Shown here piece after piece: positions 9,652 through 17,382 of a stretch of 55,680 bases of DNA (position 1 is its first letter; every line of letters starts with the position of its first letter). The stretch comes from Lachnospiraceae bacterium. Lineage in GTDB: Bacteria > Bacillota > Clostridia > Lachnospirales > Lachnospiraceae. Position numbers and translations under genes: made by a program. The notes below the pieces were generated by a model. The model searched no databases. It was not told where the DNA came from and saw only the letters and a program-made list of their open reading frames with translations. The stretch spans positions 1 through 55,680 of the forward strand of contig JAFSRP010000022.1 in NCBI GenBank assembly GCA_017446045.1. The letters run 5' to 3'.

Positions 9652-9855
9652 ATGCATATTCTGCTGCATTATGAAACAGGTGAGAAACGATTGTTCGATG
9701 TATCTCCGTATGCTGATGGAAGCTGGTACGGGATGCTGAAAAACCCTGAGTACTTCAAGACAGTTCATGTTATAGACGGCGGGAACGGAATAGAGTGGGT
9801 AGAAGGACAGGATATAGCGCCACATGAATTATATGAGAATAGTGTCATATATTAA
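9652..9855 (+). CDS. DUF2442 domain small protein
   Basis: A 67-residue protein with the DUF2442 signature: YFKTVHVIDGGNGIEW followed by GQDIAPHELYE near the C-terminus. Members of this family often sit next to DUF4160 proteins and are suspected toxin-antitoxin or accessory components; no partner lies here. The ribosome binding site is weak. The region before it (9531-9651) contains the inverted pair GGACACC/GGTGTCC (9533-9579) and a copy of the 14-nt repeat GTCCGCTGACTGGT (9576-9589). Family call is good; function unknown. Confidence 0.65.
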   Translation: MHILLHYETGEKRLFDVSPYADGSWYGMLKNPEYFKTVHVIDGGNGIEWVEGQDIAPHELYENSVIY

Positions 9856-9972
9856 GGTGAAGAATTGCTGTGGCTTTCTCCTTTCGTGTATGATGATTGA
9901 TGATAACCTCAGCAGGCAAATATGTAAATAATTTGACGACACCTTTGACGACAGTGGTTCTGAAGAATGCGC

Positions 9973-10183
9973 AAAGCCTTATTCTGAGCCACTGTTTTTA
10001 TTAGGGAAACGTTCGATTCCCGTATCGTGCTGAAGATGTAACCAGTCAGCGGACTGAGTAAAAAGCGGAACGAGAACATGCAAGCATGTTCTCGTTTTGG
10101 TTTGAACGCAGTCTGCGATTGGCAGACAGCTGGTGCATGAGCATGAAGGCTGCAGGCCGTAATGCGAATGCAGCGGCTGTCCG
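9973..10183 (+). repeat. Repeat module, copy B, next to an integrase-tail-like remnant
   Basis: The second copy of the module seen at 3276-3386: a 26-nt block (9973-9998), a 10-bp hairpin GAGAACATGC/GCATGTTCTC (10072-10093) followed by GTTTTGG, and a 29-nt block (10155-10183). An insertion between the first block and the hairpin contains GTTCGATTCCCGTATCG (10011-10027), which resembles the T-arm and acceptor end of a tRNA. In one frame 9930-10033 reads FDDTFDDSG...SEPLF...RSIPVSC, then stop, as do some phage integrase C-termini whose last codons lie in a tRNA-derived attachment site. This reading is suggestive only. Confidence 0.45.
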
Positions 10184-10341
10184 CTGACTGGTTTGAACGC
10201 AGTCTGCGATTGGCAGACAGCTGGTGCATGAGCATGAAGGCTGCAGGCCGTAATGCGAATGCAGCGGCTGTCCGCTGACTGGTTTGAAGTCACAGTCTGC
10301 ACTGGCAGACAGCTGGTACATGAGGAAGAAGGCCGCAGGCG
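10099..10341 (+). repeat. 91-bp tandem repeat, about 2.7 copies
   Basis: Units start at 10099, 10190 and 10281 (period 91). The first two are almost identical and the third is diverged and truncated. Each unit can form two small perfect hairpins, GTCTGC-gattg-GCAGAC and CAGCGG-ctgt-CCGCTG. The unit end GTCCGCTGACTGGT also occurs at 9576-9589, and its reverse complement at 10041-10054. The array overlaps copy B of the repeat module and fills the gap between the DUF2442 gene and the convergent MoeB-like gene. There are no unique spacers, so this is not a CRISPR array. Confidence 0.8.
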
Positions 10342-10359
10342 GATGATCATTTGCTCTAT

Positions 10360-11382
10360 TTACAGTCCGCCGATGTACTCCGAGTAGACCGATTTGGCTC
10401 TTCCCTCCGTGTCCGCATTGCTGATGATGGCGCGGCCGTCCTTAAAGAGACGGAAGGAAGCGGAAGGGGATTCAAATTCCAGATAATAGGACCGGAGGGT
10501 GACTTTTCCGAGGGCGGAGAGCTTTTCGGAAAGGGCCTGAAAGTCCGGGGATTTTCTGGCGGAAGGTACGATCTGGTAGGCATTTTTGCCGCAGACGCTG
10601 ACCGCCTGTGTGCCCGAGACGCTGCCAAGGTAGGTATAGCGGTGATGGACGCAGACCGGGCAGTCGGGGTTCTTTTCCATGGGGATGGGGTAGAAGTCGT
10701 TGTCCCAGAGCTCCACGTAGAGGGGGTCCTTCCGGACGGAATCAGAGCCTGTGAGGATCTTGAGAGCTTCCGTCACCTGTAAAGATGCGACCGTGGCGGT
10801 GAGGGTATTCAGGACGCCCACCGTGCTGCAGGTCCTGCCGGGTGTCTGCCCGGACACGCCTGCATGACCTGAGAAGCAGCAGAAGCATGGCCCTCCCGGC
10901 AGAAAAGCTGCGGTCATGCCCTCGGCGCCTACGGCGCCGCCGTAGACCCAGGGGATCTGATGCTCCACGCAGTATTCATTGATGAGGTACCTGGTCTCCA
11001 GGTTGTCGGTAGCGTCCACAATGAGGTCGGCACCGGAAAACAGGGCATCGATGGTGCCAGCGTTCAGGTCCCCGAAGACCGGTTCGATCTCTACCTCGGA
11101 GTTGACGGCCTTTAAGTACTCCGCGGCTGCGAAGACCTTGGGCACTGCTTCCGCCGCGTCAGTCTCCGTATAGAGGACCTGCCGCTGAAGGTTGCTGAGC
11201 TCTACCAGGTCGCGATCTACGAAGCGGACATGCCCGACGCCGGCGCGTACAAGCTCGTTGGCACTGACGCAGCCAAGGGCTCCCATGCCGACGATCACAA
11301 CGGTGGAGGACAGGAGTTTTTCCTGTCCTTTTTCCCCGATATGCGCATAGCGGATCTGTCTGGAATAGCGTTCCGGAATCAT
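10360..11382 (-). CDS. MoeB/ThiF/HesA-family E1-like adenylyltransferase
   Basis: A 340-residue enzyme that should adenylate the C-terminal GlyGly of a ubiquitin-like sulfur carrier, here most likely the MoaD at 21815-22096, during molybdopterin dithiolene formation. Visible features are the Rossmann motif VGMGALG (about 31-37), the D..LVELSNLQRQ nucleotide loop, and zinc-binding CFCC and CPVC pairs. About 85 C-terminal residues extend beyond a standard MoeB and lack a rhodanese motif. I chose the ATG at 11382 because GAGGAAGGGG lies upstream and it is 14 bp after the preceding stop; a longer frame would overlap the desulfurase gene. It is the last gene of the moaA operon, beside its probable sulfur donor. 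Confidence 0.88.
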   Translation of the reverse strand: MIPERYSRQIRYAHIGEKGQEKLLSSTVVIVGMGALGCVSANELVRAGVGHVRFVDRDLVELSNLQRQVLYTETDAAEAVPKVFAAAEYLKAVNSEVEIEPVFGDLNAGTIDALFSGADLIVDATDNLETRYLINEYCVEHQIPWVYGGAVGAEGMTAAFLPGGPCFCCFSGHAGVSGQTPGRTCSTVGVLNTLTATVASLQVTEALKILTGSDSVRKDPLYVELWDNDFYPIPMEKNPDCPVCVHHRYTYLGSVSGTQAVSVCGKNAYQIVPSARKSPDFQALSEKLSALGKVTLRSYYLEFESPSASFRLFKDGRAIISNADTEGRAKSVYSEYIGGL

Positions 11383-11395
11383 AAATACCCCTTCC

Positions 11396-12544
11396 TCAGG
11401 CGTTCTCCTGCTGTATGGTGCGGATCGCTTCGACAAAGCTTTCGGCGTCGGTCATTTCGTTGAAATATCCGGGGCTCACGCGGATGGTGCCGCCGGTATG
11501 GATGGTGCCGAGCATGCGGTGGGTATAGGGCGCGCAGTGAAGTCCGCTCCGCACGGCGATCCCGAAAGCGGAATCGAGGATCGCGGAGACCTCCGCGCTG
11601 TCGATCCCGTCCATGGTAAAGGACAGGACGTTTCCGGCATCATGCCCCGCGGAGGGCGTGTAAAGCGTGACACCGGGGATACCGGACAACCCTTCAAATA
11701 CACAGGCACGCAGGGCTCTTTCCTTCTTTTCGATCTCGTCCACGCCTGTCTCCAGGATGAAGCGGATTCCTTCCGCAAGGCCTGCCAGGCCCGGGACGTT
11801 GAGGGTGCCGCTTTCCAGGCGGTCCGGCATGCGCTCCGGCTGTTCGGGAAGCTCGGAAAAACTTCCGGTGCCGCCTCTGGTGAGAGGCTCGACGGAAAGG
11901 GAACTGCGGATGTAGAGACCGCCGGTCCCCTGAGGGCCAAGGAGGCTCTTATGCCCCGGGAAGGCCAGCATGTCGATCTGATCGCGCTGCACGTCGATGC
12001 TCCTGGTGCCGGCAGACTGGGCAGCGTCCACCAGGAAGGGGATCCCGGCCTCTCTGGCGACAGCTCCGAGGGCGGCGATGTCGTTGACGGTCCCTGTTAC
12101 GTTGGAGATATGGGTCATCACGATGAGCCCGGTCTCTTTCCGAAGGGCTTTTTTAAGCTCGTCGGGATCCACGCCGGAATCCAGGGAGGCGGGAAGGATG
12201 GTGACTTCCAGGCCGAGATTTCTTAAGTGCTCCAGGGGGCGGGCGACGGAATTATGCTCGAGGGTGCTCGTGATGATGTGCATCCCCGTGCGCGCGATCC
12301 CGTAGATCGCCGTATTGAGCGCCATGGTGGTATTGGAACCAAATGAGATCTCGGAGGGGTCGGCGGCGCCAAAGAGCCTGGCGCACTGCAGACGCGCGTC
12401 CGATACGATCTTTCCCGCGGCCAGGGAGACCGCGTGACCGGAACGCCCAGGGTTGCCGGAGCAGTTCCTGAGGGCGTGGTCGACGGCCCGGTAAACGGAT
12501 TCGGGCTTCTTTCCGGAAGTTGCTGCGTTGTCAAGGTAGATCAT
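11396..12544 (-). CDS. Cysteine desulfurase, SufS/CsdA-like (group II)
   Basis: A 382-residue PLP enzyme that removes sulfur from cysteine as an enzyme-bound persulfide. The PLP lysine is K199 in FPGHKSLLG. The persulfide cysteine is C337 in RSGLHCAPYTH, typical of the group II/selenocysteine-lyase-like class. HNSVARPL and VDAAQSAG are conserved PLP-pocket elements. It lies directly before the MoeB-like gene (14 bp) inside a molybdenum/tungsten cofactor operon, so the likely acceptor is the MoaD/MoeB relay or the mature cofactor. It is distinct from the iscS at 44433-45620, which belongs to Fe-S assembly. Confidence 0.9.
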   Translation of the reverse strand: MIYLDNAATSGKKPESVYRAVDHALRNCSGNPGRSGHAVSLAAGKIVSDARLQCARLFGAADPSEISFGSNTTMALNTAIYGIARTGMHIITSTLEHNSVARPLEHLRNLGLEVTILPASLDSGVDPDELKKALRKETGLIVMTHISNVTGTVNDIAALGAVAREAGIPFLVDAAQSAGTRSIDVQRDQIDMLAFPGHKSLLGPQGTGGLYIRSSLSVEPLTRGGTGSFSELPEQPERMPDRLESGTLNVPGLAGLAEGIRFILETGVDEIEKKERALRACVFEGLSGIPGVTLYTPSAGHDAGNVLSFTMDGIDSAEVSAILDSAFGIAVRSGLHCAPYTHRMLGTIHTGGTIRVSPGYFNEMTDAESFVEAIRTIQQENA

Positions 12545-12598
12545 ATGACATCCTCCCGTCTGATTAAGGATCTGTTGAAGAAGTCCCCGCCTTCGTTT

Positions 12599-13135
12599 TC
12601 AGACGTGAAAGCGGTCGTAGCTTTGGTAGCAGTCAATGCAGAGCTTTTTTCCCTCCCGGATGCGGATCCAGTTGGATGCGGTGAGTTCACCGCAGCTCTC
12701 GCAGATATAGGACTCGAAGAGCCTCGCTTCCTCCGGCATGGGGATGCGGGTCTCTTTTATTTCAAAGAGCTGTTCGTCCGGGGTCTCCCGATAATAGGCA
12801 AAAGACTGCTCTTTGGTCATACCCTGCGGCTTTAAACGCGTGATGAGGCGCACGGACTTTCCGGTGACGCGGTTATAAAAGGAAAAGGCCTGCTTTCCGG
12901 TCATGTGGAAGAGGAGATTGCCCTTTCCCACGCTGCAGCCCAGGACCACCTGGACGGCGTCCACGCTGCAGGAGTCGTTTTCCGCAACGCACACGGTCTG
13001 TTCGTCATCGGAAAAGTCCAGGTCCAGGAGACTTTTCGCATACAGTGCGGCACGGAAGCCGATGGCAAGCCCGCCGCAGGAGTGCCCGTGAAATTCGATG
13101 CATCTGTTCCAGAGTTCCTGATTATTCATGGTCAT
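12599..13135 (-). CDS. FmdE-family protein with C-terminal zinc ribbon
   Basis: A 178-residue protein. The N-terminal FmdE domain contains FHGHSCGGLAIGFRA and conserved Cys positions (ENDSCSVDAVQVVLGCSVG). The C-terminus has a zinc ribbon of two CxxC pairs, CESCGE and CIDCY. FmdE-like proteins are associated with tungsten and molybdenum enzymes in archaea and anaerobic bacteria, and are thought to act in cofactor or metal handling rather than catalysis. The start overlaps the end of the MOSC-MogA gene by 14 bp; two ATGs lie six bases apart and the choice is unclear. The His-rich tail of the upstream product and the metal-ligand-rich FmdE suggest joint metal handling, which is inference. Confidence 0.85.
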   Translation of the reverse strand: MTMNNQELWNRCIEFHGHSCGGLAIGFRAALYAKSLLDLDFSDDEQTVCVAENDSCSVDAVQVVLGCSVGKGNLLFHMTGKQAFSFYNRVTGKSVRLITRLKPQGMTKEQSFAYYRETPDEQLFEIKETRIPMPEEARLFESYICESCGELTASNWIRIREGKKLCIDCYQSYDRFHV

Positions 13136-14132
13136 GATGGTGGTGTTCGTGGTGATGATGATTTCCGAAAGCTTCGTTTCCGCATTCCCCCTCGGTGCCT
13201 CTTAAGATCCCCAGGCCGTGGGCAAGGGAGGGAAGGATGAAATCCAGATCCTCCCGGCAGGCTTTGGGGCTTCCCGGCATGTTGATGATCAGGGTCTTTT
13301 TGCGGATGCCGGAGGCCTGACGGCTCAGCATGGCGCGGGGCGTGATCTGCAGGGAATACCAGCGCATGGCCTCGGCGATGCCGGGGGCTGTGCGGTCGCA
13401 TACAGCCAGCGTGGCTTCGGGGGTCACATCCCTCTCCGAGAAACCGGTGCCGCCGGTGGTGAAGATCACGTTCACCTGCCGCTGGTCGGTAAGGCGCTTC
13501 AGTTCATATTCGAGCTTGAAGCGCTCGTCCGGAAGGAGCAGGGTCTCGACCACATCGTAGCCCTCCTTTTCCAGTCTTTCCACGATGAGGGGACCGCTCT
13601 TATCCTCCCGTTCCCCCCGGGATCCTTTATCGCTTAAGGTTATGACCGCGGCGCTGAAAGGCCTGGCGGGATCCAGGGCCAGCTGTTCGACTTTGTCCCC
13701 GGCTTTGACCGTGCCGCCCTTTAAGACCTTTGTAAAGACGCCTTCCCTGGGCATGATGCAGTCGCCCATCACCTTATAGATGGCACAGTGGCTGTGGCAC
13801 TCCTTGCCGATCTGGGTGAGTTCCAGCAATGCATCCCCGATCTTAAAGCGGGTCCCCACAGGGATCGTCCGAAGGTCGAAGCCTTCCACGATCAGGTTCT
13901 CTCCGAAGGCGCCAAAATCCACCTCAGCTCCCTTCGCGCGGAATTCCTCGATCTTTTCAAAGGAGAGGAGGCTTACCTGACGATGCCATTTGCCGGCATG
14001 GGCATCGCCTTCGATGCCCCAGTCTTCGACGAGATTTCCTTCCGGGATCTCGGTTTTCTGGATCCCTTTGATATCGCTGATGCAGACGGCAAGCACCTTA
14101 CCGATGCCGATGATTGTTTCCTGTTCGTTCAT
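13122..14132 (-). CDS. MOSC-MogA/MoaB fusion protein with histidine-rich tail
   Basis: A 336-residue two-domain protein. Residues 1-155 form a MOSC domain (GIEGDAHAGKWHRQVSLL, FGENLIVEG), with the family's conserved cysteine in GKECHSHC, a possible sulfur carrier. Residues 160-310 form a MogA/MoaB domain (TLSDKGSRGE, TTGGTGFSERDVTPEAT, NMPGSPKA) that would adenylate molybdopterin before metal insertion. Residues 323-336 are GNHHHHEHHHHDHE, a metal-binding-type tail outside both domains. The MOSC-MogA fusion is known in anaerobes; the tail is unusual and could deliver or sense metal. It is second in the moaA operon, 28 bp after moaA. Confidence 0.9.
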   Translation of the reverse strand: MNEQETIIGIGKVLAVCISDIKGIQKTEIPEGNLVEDWGIEGDAHAGKWHRQVSLLSFEKIEEFRAKGAEVDFGAFGENLIVEGFDLRTIPVGTRFKIGDALLELTQIGKECHSHCAIYKVMGDCIMPREGVFTKVLKGGTVKAGDKVEQLALDPARPFSAAVITLSDKGSRGEREDKSGPLIVERLEKEGYDVVETLLLPDERFKLEYELKRLTDQRQVNVIFTTGGTGFSERDVTPEATLAVCDRTAPGIAEAMRWYSLQITPRAMLSRQASGIRKKTLIINMPGSPKACREDLDFILPSLAHGLGILRGTEGECGNEAFGNHHHHEHHHHDHE

Positions 14133-14160
14133 GGGTGGTTCCTCTCGATAAAAACTTATG

Positions 14161-15141
14161 TCAACCTCCGATACTGGCCATGACAGCCTGCTCGGTGATG
14201 CTTGCCGGGTCTTCGAAACTGTGCTGCCGGGGCTTATGGAAAATGCCTTCCCGCAAGGCGGCAGTTAGAGCTTCCTTCCTTGCCGCTTTGTCTGCGCCGC
14301 TTCTTAAGATGGGCAGAAGATCGGTGGTCTCTCCGAAACAGAGACAGGGCTTCAGCCTTCCCTGCGAGGTGAGGCGGACGCGGTTGCAGTGATCGCAGAA
14401 CTTTCCGTGGATCGCGCTGATAAAGCCGATGCTGCCTCTCCAGCCCGGGATACGTACATAGACGGCCGGGCCGTTCCCATGGACGGATGGGTCTTCGGAA
14501 AGTTCCGGGAACTTTTCCTCCAGCTTAATTTTCAGCATACCGTTGGAGATCCCCGTGATCCCCTTACCATAGCCGATGGGCATCATCTCGATAAAGCGCA
14601 CGTCCAGGGGCTTATCCTGTGCCAGCTCTGCAAGGGGGAGCCATTCGTCATCGTTCATGCCCTGCTGCAGGACCGTGTTGATCTTGACCCTGAGTCTTGT
14701 GGAAAGTGCCGCATCGAGGCTTTCCAGGACGTTTTCCAGTTCGTCCCTGCCGGTGATCTCCAGAAAGCGATCACTGTCCAGGGTATCCAGGCTGATGTTG
14801 ACGGCATCAAGCCCGGCTGCCAGAAGCTCCGGAAGATACTTTCCAAGGAGCACGCCGTTGGTAGTCATGGTCACCTGCTCGATACCCGGGACCTGCTTCA
14901 GGGAAGCGATGAGGTCAGCGCAGCCAAGGCGAGCCAGAGGCTCGCCGCCGGTGATCTTGATCCTGCTGATCCCGAGCCCGGCCGCAGCCCCGCAGATCTC
15001 CAGGATCTCCTCATAGGTCAGGATATCCTTCATGGCCACGAGCTTCACGCCGTCAGGCATGCAATAGCGGCATCTGAGGTTGCAGCGGTCCGTCACGGAG
15101 ACGCGCATATAATTGATGGTTCTGCCAAACTGGTCTAACAT
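14161..15141 (-). CDS. moaA: GTP 3',8-cyclase MoaA
   Basis: A 326-residue radical SAM enzyme that converts GTP to 3',8-cyclo-GTP, the first step of molybdopterin synthesis. The N-terminal SAM [4Fe-4S] cluster is C20, C24, C27 (DRCNLRCRYC). The C-terminal substrate cluster is C249, C252, C266 (CDHCNRVR, KPCLC). The protein ends in GlyGly, as catalytically required in the family. It heads a five-gene leftward operon driven by the promoter at 15186-15213 and is divergent from moaC. Confidence 0.96.
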   Translation of the reverse strand: MLDQFGRTINYMRVSVTDRCNLRCRYCMPDGVKLVAMKDILTYEEILEICGAAAGLGISRIKITGGEPLARLGCADLIASLKQVPGIEQVTMTTNGVLLGKYLPELLAAGLDAVNISLDTLDSDRFLEITGRDELENVLESLDAALSTRLRVKINTVLQQGMNDDEWLPLAELAQDKPLDVRFIEMMPIGYGKGITGISNGMLKIKLEEKFPELSEDPSVHGNGPAVYVRIPGWRGSIGFISAIHGKFCDHCNRVRLTSQGRLKPCLCFGETTDLLPILRSGADKAARKEALTAALREGIFHKPRQHSFEDPASITEQAVMASIGG

Positions 15142-15185
15142 GTACTTACACTCGATTCCTCACAGCTTCATGTTATAACAAATCC

Positions 15186-15213
15186 AGTATAGCATACGGG
15201 GGAGATGAGTCAA
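15186..15213 (-). promoter_or_regulatory. moaA operon promoter
   Basis: On the minus strand, -35 TTGACT (15213-15208), a 16-bp spacer and -10 TATACT (15191-15186). It gives a leader of roughly 40 nt before moaA, too short for a molybdenum-cofactor riboswitch. It is back-to-back with the moaC promoter. Confidence 0.75.
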
Positions 15214-15227
15214 TCGATTTCGCCCGC

Positions 15228-15256
15228 TTGCATTTGGCAGGTACGAAAGCTATACT
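15228..15256 (+). promoter_or_regulatory. moaC promoter
   Basis: -35 TTGCAT (15228-15233), a 17-bp spacer and -10 TATACT (15251-15256). The leader is about 35 nt, with an AAAAAAGGAG ribosome site before the moaC ATG. The two divergent promoters are only 14 bp apart and could be coregulated by one bound protein. Confidence 0.75.
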
Positions 15257-15295
15257 CTAGGGTAGAAGCGCTGTATCTAAAAAAGGAGCCTGGAG

Positions 15296-15766
15296 ATGGA
15301 TCTTACGCATTTTGACGCACAGGGAAATGCCCGGATGGTGGATGTATCTGAAAAAGAGATCACGCACCGGGCGGCGACGGCCGAGGGACGCATAGCGGTA
15401 AGCGATGAAGTCTTTGCAGCGGTCGCCGGCAAGACAGTAAAAAAGGGAGACGTGCTCACTGTGGCCCAGGTGGCGGGCATCATGGGAACAAAACGCACTT
15501 CGGAGCTGATCCCCATGTGCCATCTGCTGAACCTGACCAACGCTTCCCTCACCTTTGAGCTCCTGCCGGAGACGAAGGAGATCAAAGCTATATGCACCGT
15601 AAAGACAGACGGGAAGACCGGTGTGGAGATGGAAGCCCTGACCGGTGTCAGCGTGGCGCTGCTCACGGTCTACGACATGGTCAAGGCCATTGACAAGCGT
15701 ATGGTGATCCGGGACGTACATCTCGTGGAAAAGCATGGCGGAAAGAGCGGGGATTTCTTCTTCTGA
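15296..15766 (+). CDS. moaC: Cyclic pyranopterin monophosphate synthase MoaC
   Basis: A 156-residue enzyme that converts 3',8-cyclo-GTP to cyclic pyranopterin monophosphate together with MoaA. Diagnostic segments are MVDVSEKEITHRAATAEGRI, the IPMCHLL histidine motif, GVEMEALTGVSVALLTVYDM and AIDKRMVI. Length matches the family. It is transcribed alone, divergently from moaA, and ends at a strong bidirectional terminator. Confidence 0.97.
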   Translation: MDLTHFDAQGNARMVDVSEKEITHRAATAEGRIAVSDEVFAAVAGKTVKKGDVLTVAQVAGIMGTKRTSELIPMCHLLNLTNASLTFELLPETKEIKAICTVKTDGKTGVEMEALTGVSVALLTVYDMVKAIDKRMVIRDVHLVEKHGGKSGDFFF

Positions 15767-15796
15767 AGGATCCCCTGAGAACAGATTCGATCAGAA

Positions 15797-15839
15797 AAAA
15801 CGGCTGTATTCCGGTCAGTGACCTGGATACAGCCGTTTT
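15797..15839. terminator. Bidirectional terminator between moaC and tupC
   Basis: AAAACGGCTGTAT (15797-15809) pairs perfectly with ATACAGCCGTTTT (15827-15839), with further pairing near the loop. A-runs and T-runs on both sides let it serve moaC (+) and the convergent tupABC operon (-). Confidence 0.85.
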
Positions 15840-15853
15840 CTGTCTGTTTTTTC

Positions 15854-16531
15854 TTATCTTCGTCCGGCCGGGCCGAGCCCGCCGTAGTACTCCAGGAAGC
15901 GCCGGGTCTCCGGCTGTTCCGGGTCATAAAGGAGCTTTTCGGCCGGCCCTGCTTCTAAAAGATCACCGCGGTAGAAGAAGAGGGCGTCCGTGGCCATGCG
16001 CTTGGCCTGGGAAAGGTCGTGGGTCACGAAGAGGACCGCGCAGCCCGTCTCTTCAGAGTATTCTCCGATCAGCTTTTCCGCCGCGATGGCGGATTCCATG
16101 TCCATGGCGGAAGTGGGTTCGTCCAGGATCAGAAGATCGCAGGGCTTCATAAGGACCCTGGCTAAGGACATCTTGGCAGTCTCGCCCCCGGAAAGGCTCC
16201 GGGCCCGCTGGCGGGAGACGTTCGAGAGATGGAGCTTTTCCATCAGCTCTGCGGCTCTTCCGGCGTCCCCTCCCGCAAGGAGAATGTTTTTCTCCACACT
16301 CATGCGGAACGGAAAGCTCTTCTGGGGCATGTATCTGACTGTACCGGCGTCCGTGAAGACCGTTCCGCCGCCATCCTTTTTAAGCACGCCTGCCACGAGC
16401 TTCGCGTAGGTGGACTTGCCGCTTCCGTTGGGTCCGATGACCGCGTAAATGCGTCCGGGCTTAAGCTCAAGCTCCGGGCAGTTCAGAACGGTGCGTTTGC
16501 CGTAGGTCTTGCTGCAGGGAGAGATCTTCAT
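15854..16531 (-). CDS. tupC: Tungstate/molybdate ABC transporter ATPase (TupC)
   Basis: A 225-residue ABC ATPase. Walker A GPNGSGKST, signature LSGGE, Walker B LLILDEPTS and the switch His in VTHD are present. It lacks the C-terminal MOP/TOBE domain of ModC-type ATPases, consistent with the smaller TupC. The ATG at 16531 overlaps the tupB stop codon (ATGA), which implies translational coupling. A long in-frame extension upstream lies inside tupB and is not real. Last gene of tupABC. Confidence 0.9.
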   Translation of the reverse strand: MKISPCSKTYGKRTVLNCPELELKPGRIYAVIGPNGSGKSTYAKLVAGVLKKDGGGTVFTDAGTVRYMPQKSFPFRMSVEKNILLAGGDAGRAAELMEKLHLSNVSRQRARSLSGGETAKMSLARVLMKPCDLLILDEPTSAMDMESAIAAEKLIGEYSEETGCAVLFVTHDLSQAKRMATDALFFYRGDLLEAGPAEKLLYDPEQPETRRFLEYYGGLGPAGRR

Positions 16532-17214
16532 CGGGAGAGCCTCCTTTGCATCATGGTCACGGCGATATTCACAAGGAGCGAGATCGCGATCAGGATCATG
16601 CCTAGAGCGATACCCAGGGTGAAGCTTCCGCGGTTGGTATAGAGCATGATGGCTGTGGTCATCACGTTGGTCTTCCAGGCGATGGCGCCGCCCACCATGG
16701 AGACCGCGCCGACCTCGGCGATGGAACGCGCGAAAGCCAGGAGATAAGTCGAAAAGATGGGGTAGATGCACTCGTTCGCCAGAAGCATGATGGTCTTCCA
16801 GGGACCGAGAGAGAGCCCGCGGGCGGTCTCCTTCACCTGAGGCGCCACCTGGGCTACATAGGTCTCCAGGTTGGAGATGACCAGCGGCGTGATCAGGACC
16901 ACCTGGGCGATGATCATGATCGTAACGGTGAAGAGCAGCTTATACTTCCCGAACGGGCCCACCCCCGAAAAGAGGATGTACATGATAAGACCGCAGACCA
17001 CCGGCGGCATGCCCATGAGCGTCCGGCTGATGACCACCAGCGCCTGCCGGCCTCTGAAGTTCCCGGCGCCCAGAAGGATGCCTAAGGGCACGCCGATCAG
17101 GAGCGCGATCACGGAGCTCGTGACGCAGGTCTTCGCTGTCACCAGGAGGATGTTGGCCAGTTCTCTGTCGCCCGACAGGATCAGTTCGATTGCTTTCAGT
17201 AGAGCGGAATGCAC
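16528..17214 (-). CDS. tupB: Tungstate ABC transporter permease (TupB)
   Basis: A 228-residue inner-membrane permease with about five to six hydrophobic segments. The cytoplasmic loop ETARGLSLGPWKTIMLLANE corresponds to the EAA motif contacting the ATPase. The length and the LLIGVPLGILLGAG...GMPPVVCGL pattern fit TupB/WtpB-like permeases. AAAAGGAG precedes the ATG. Between tupA and tupB lie 168 bp with a terminator-like hairpin that may reduce permease expression relative to binding protein. Confidence 0.92.
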   Translation of the reverse strand: MHSALLKAIELILSGDRELANILLVTAKTCVTSSVIALLIGVPLGILLGAGNFRGRQALVVISRTLMGMPPVVCGLIMYILFSGVGPFGKYKLLFTVTIMIIAQVVLITPLVISNLETYVAQVAPQVKETARGLSLGPWKTIMLLANECIYPIFSTYLLAFARSIAEVGAVSMVGGAIAWKTNVMTTAIMLYTNRGSFTLGIALGMILIAISLLVNIAVTMMQRRLSR

Positions 17215-17235
17215 GGAGTACTCCTTTTAAAAGAA

Positions 17236-17260
17236 GGGGCAGGGCAAATCGCCCTGTCCC
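17236..17260 (-). promoter_or_regulatory. tupA-tupB intercistronic hairpin (partial terminator)
   Basis: On the minus strand, GGGACAGGGC and GCCCTGCCCC form a 10-bp stem with one G-U pair and a 5-nt loop, followed by TTCTTTT. It lies between tupA and tupB and looks like a leaky terminator or 3'-stabilising hairpin that would raise the TupA:TupB ratio. Confidence 0.55.
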
Positions 17261-17382
17261 GTTCAGTATAGCATATGTGTGCGGATGGTTAAAGTGCAGG
17301 CAGCATTTGATCAGATCCTTGTGCTGCTCTGTGCTGCGCACTCACGCGGCACGGCACATGTATTCGCATAGGCTTTAAACAC

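Noticed and set aside
10099-10341. CRISPR array
   Set aside because: Units are contiguous 91-bp tandem copies without unique spacers, and no cas genes are present.
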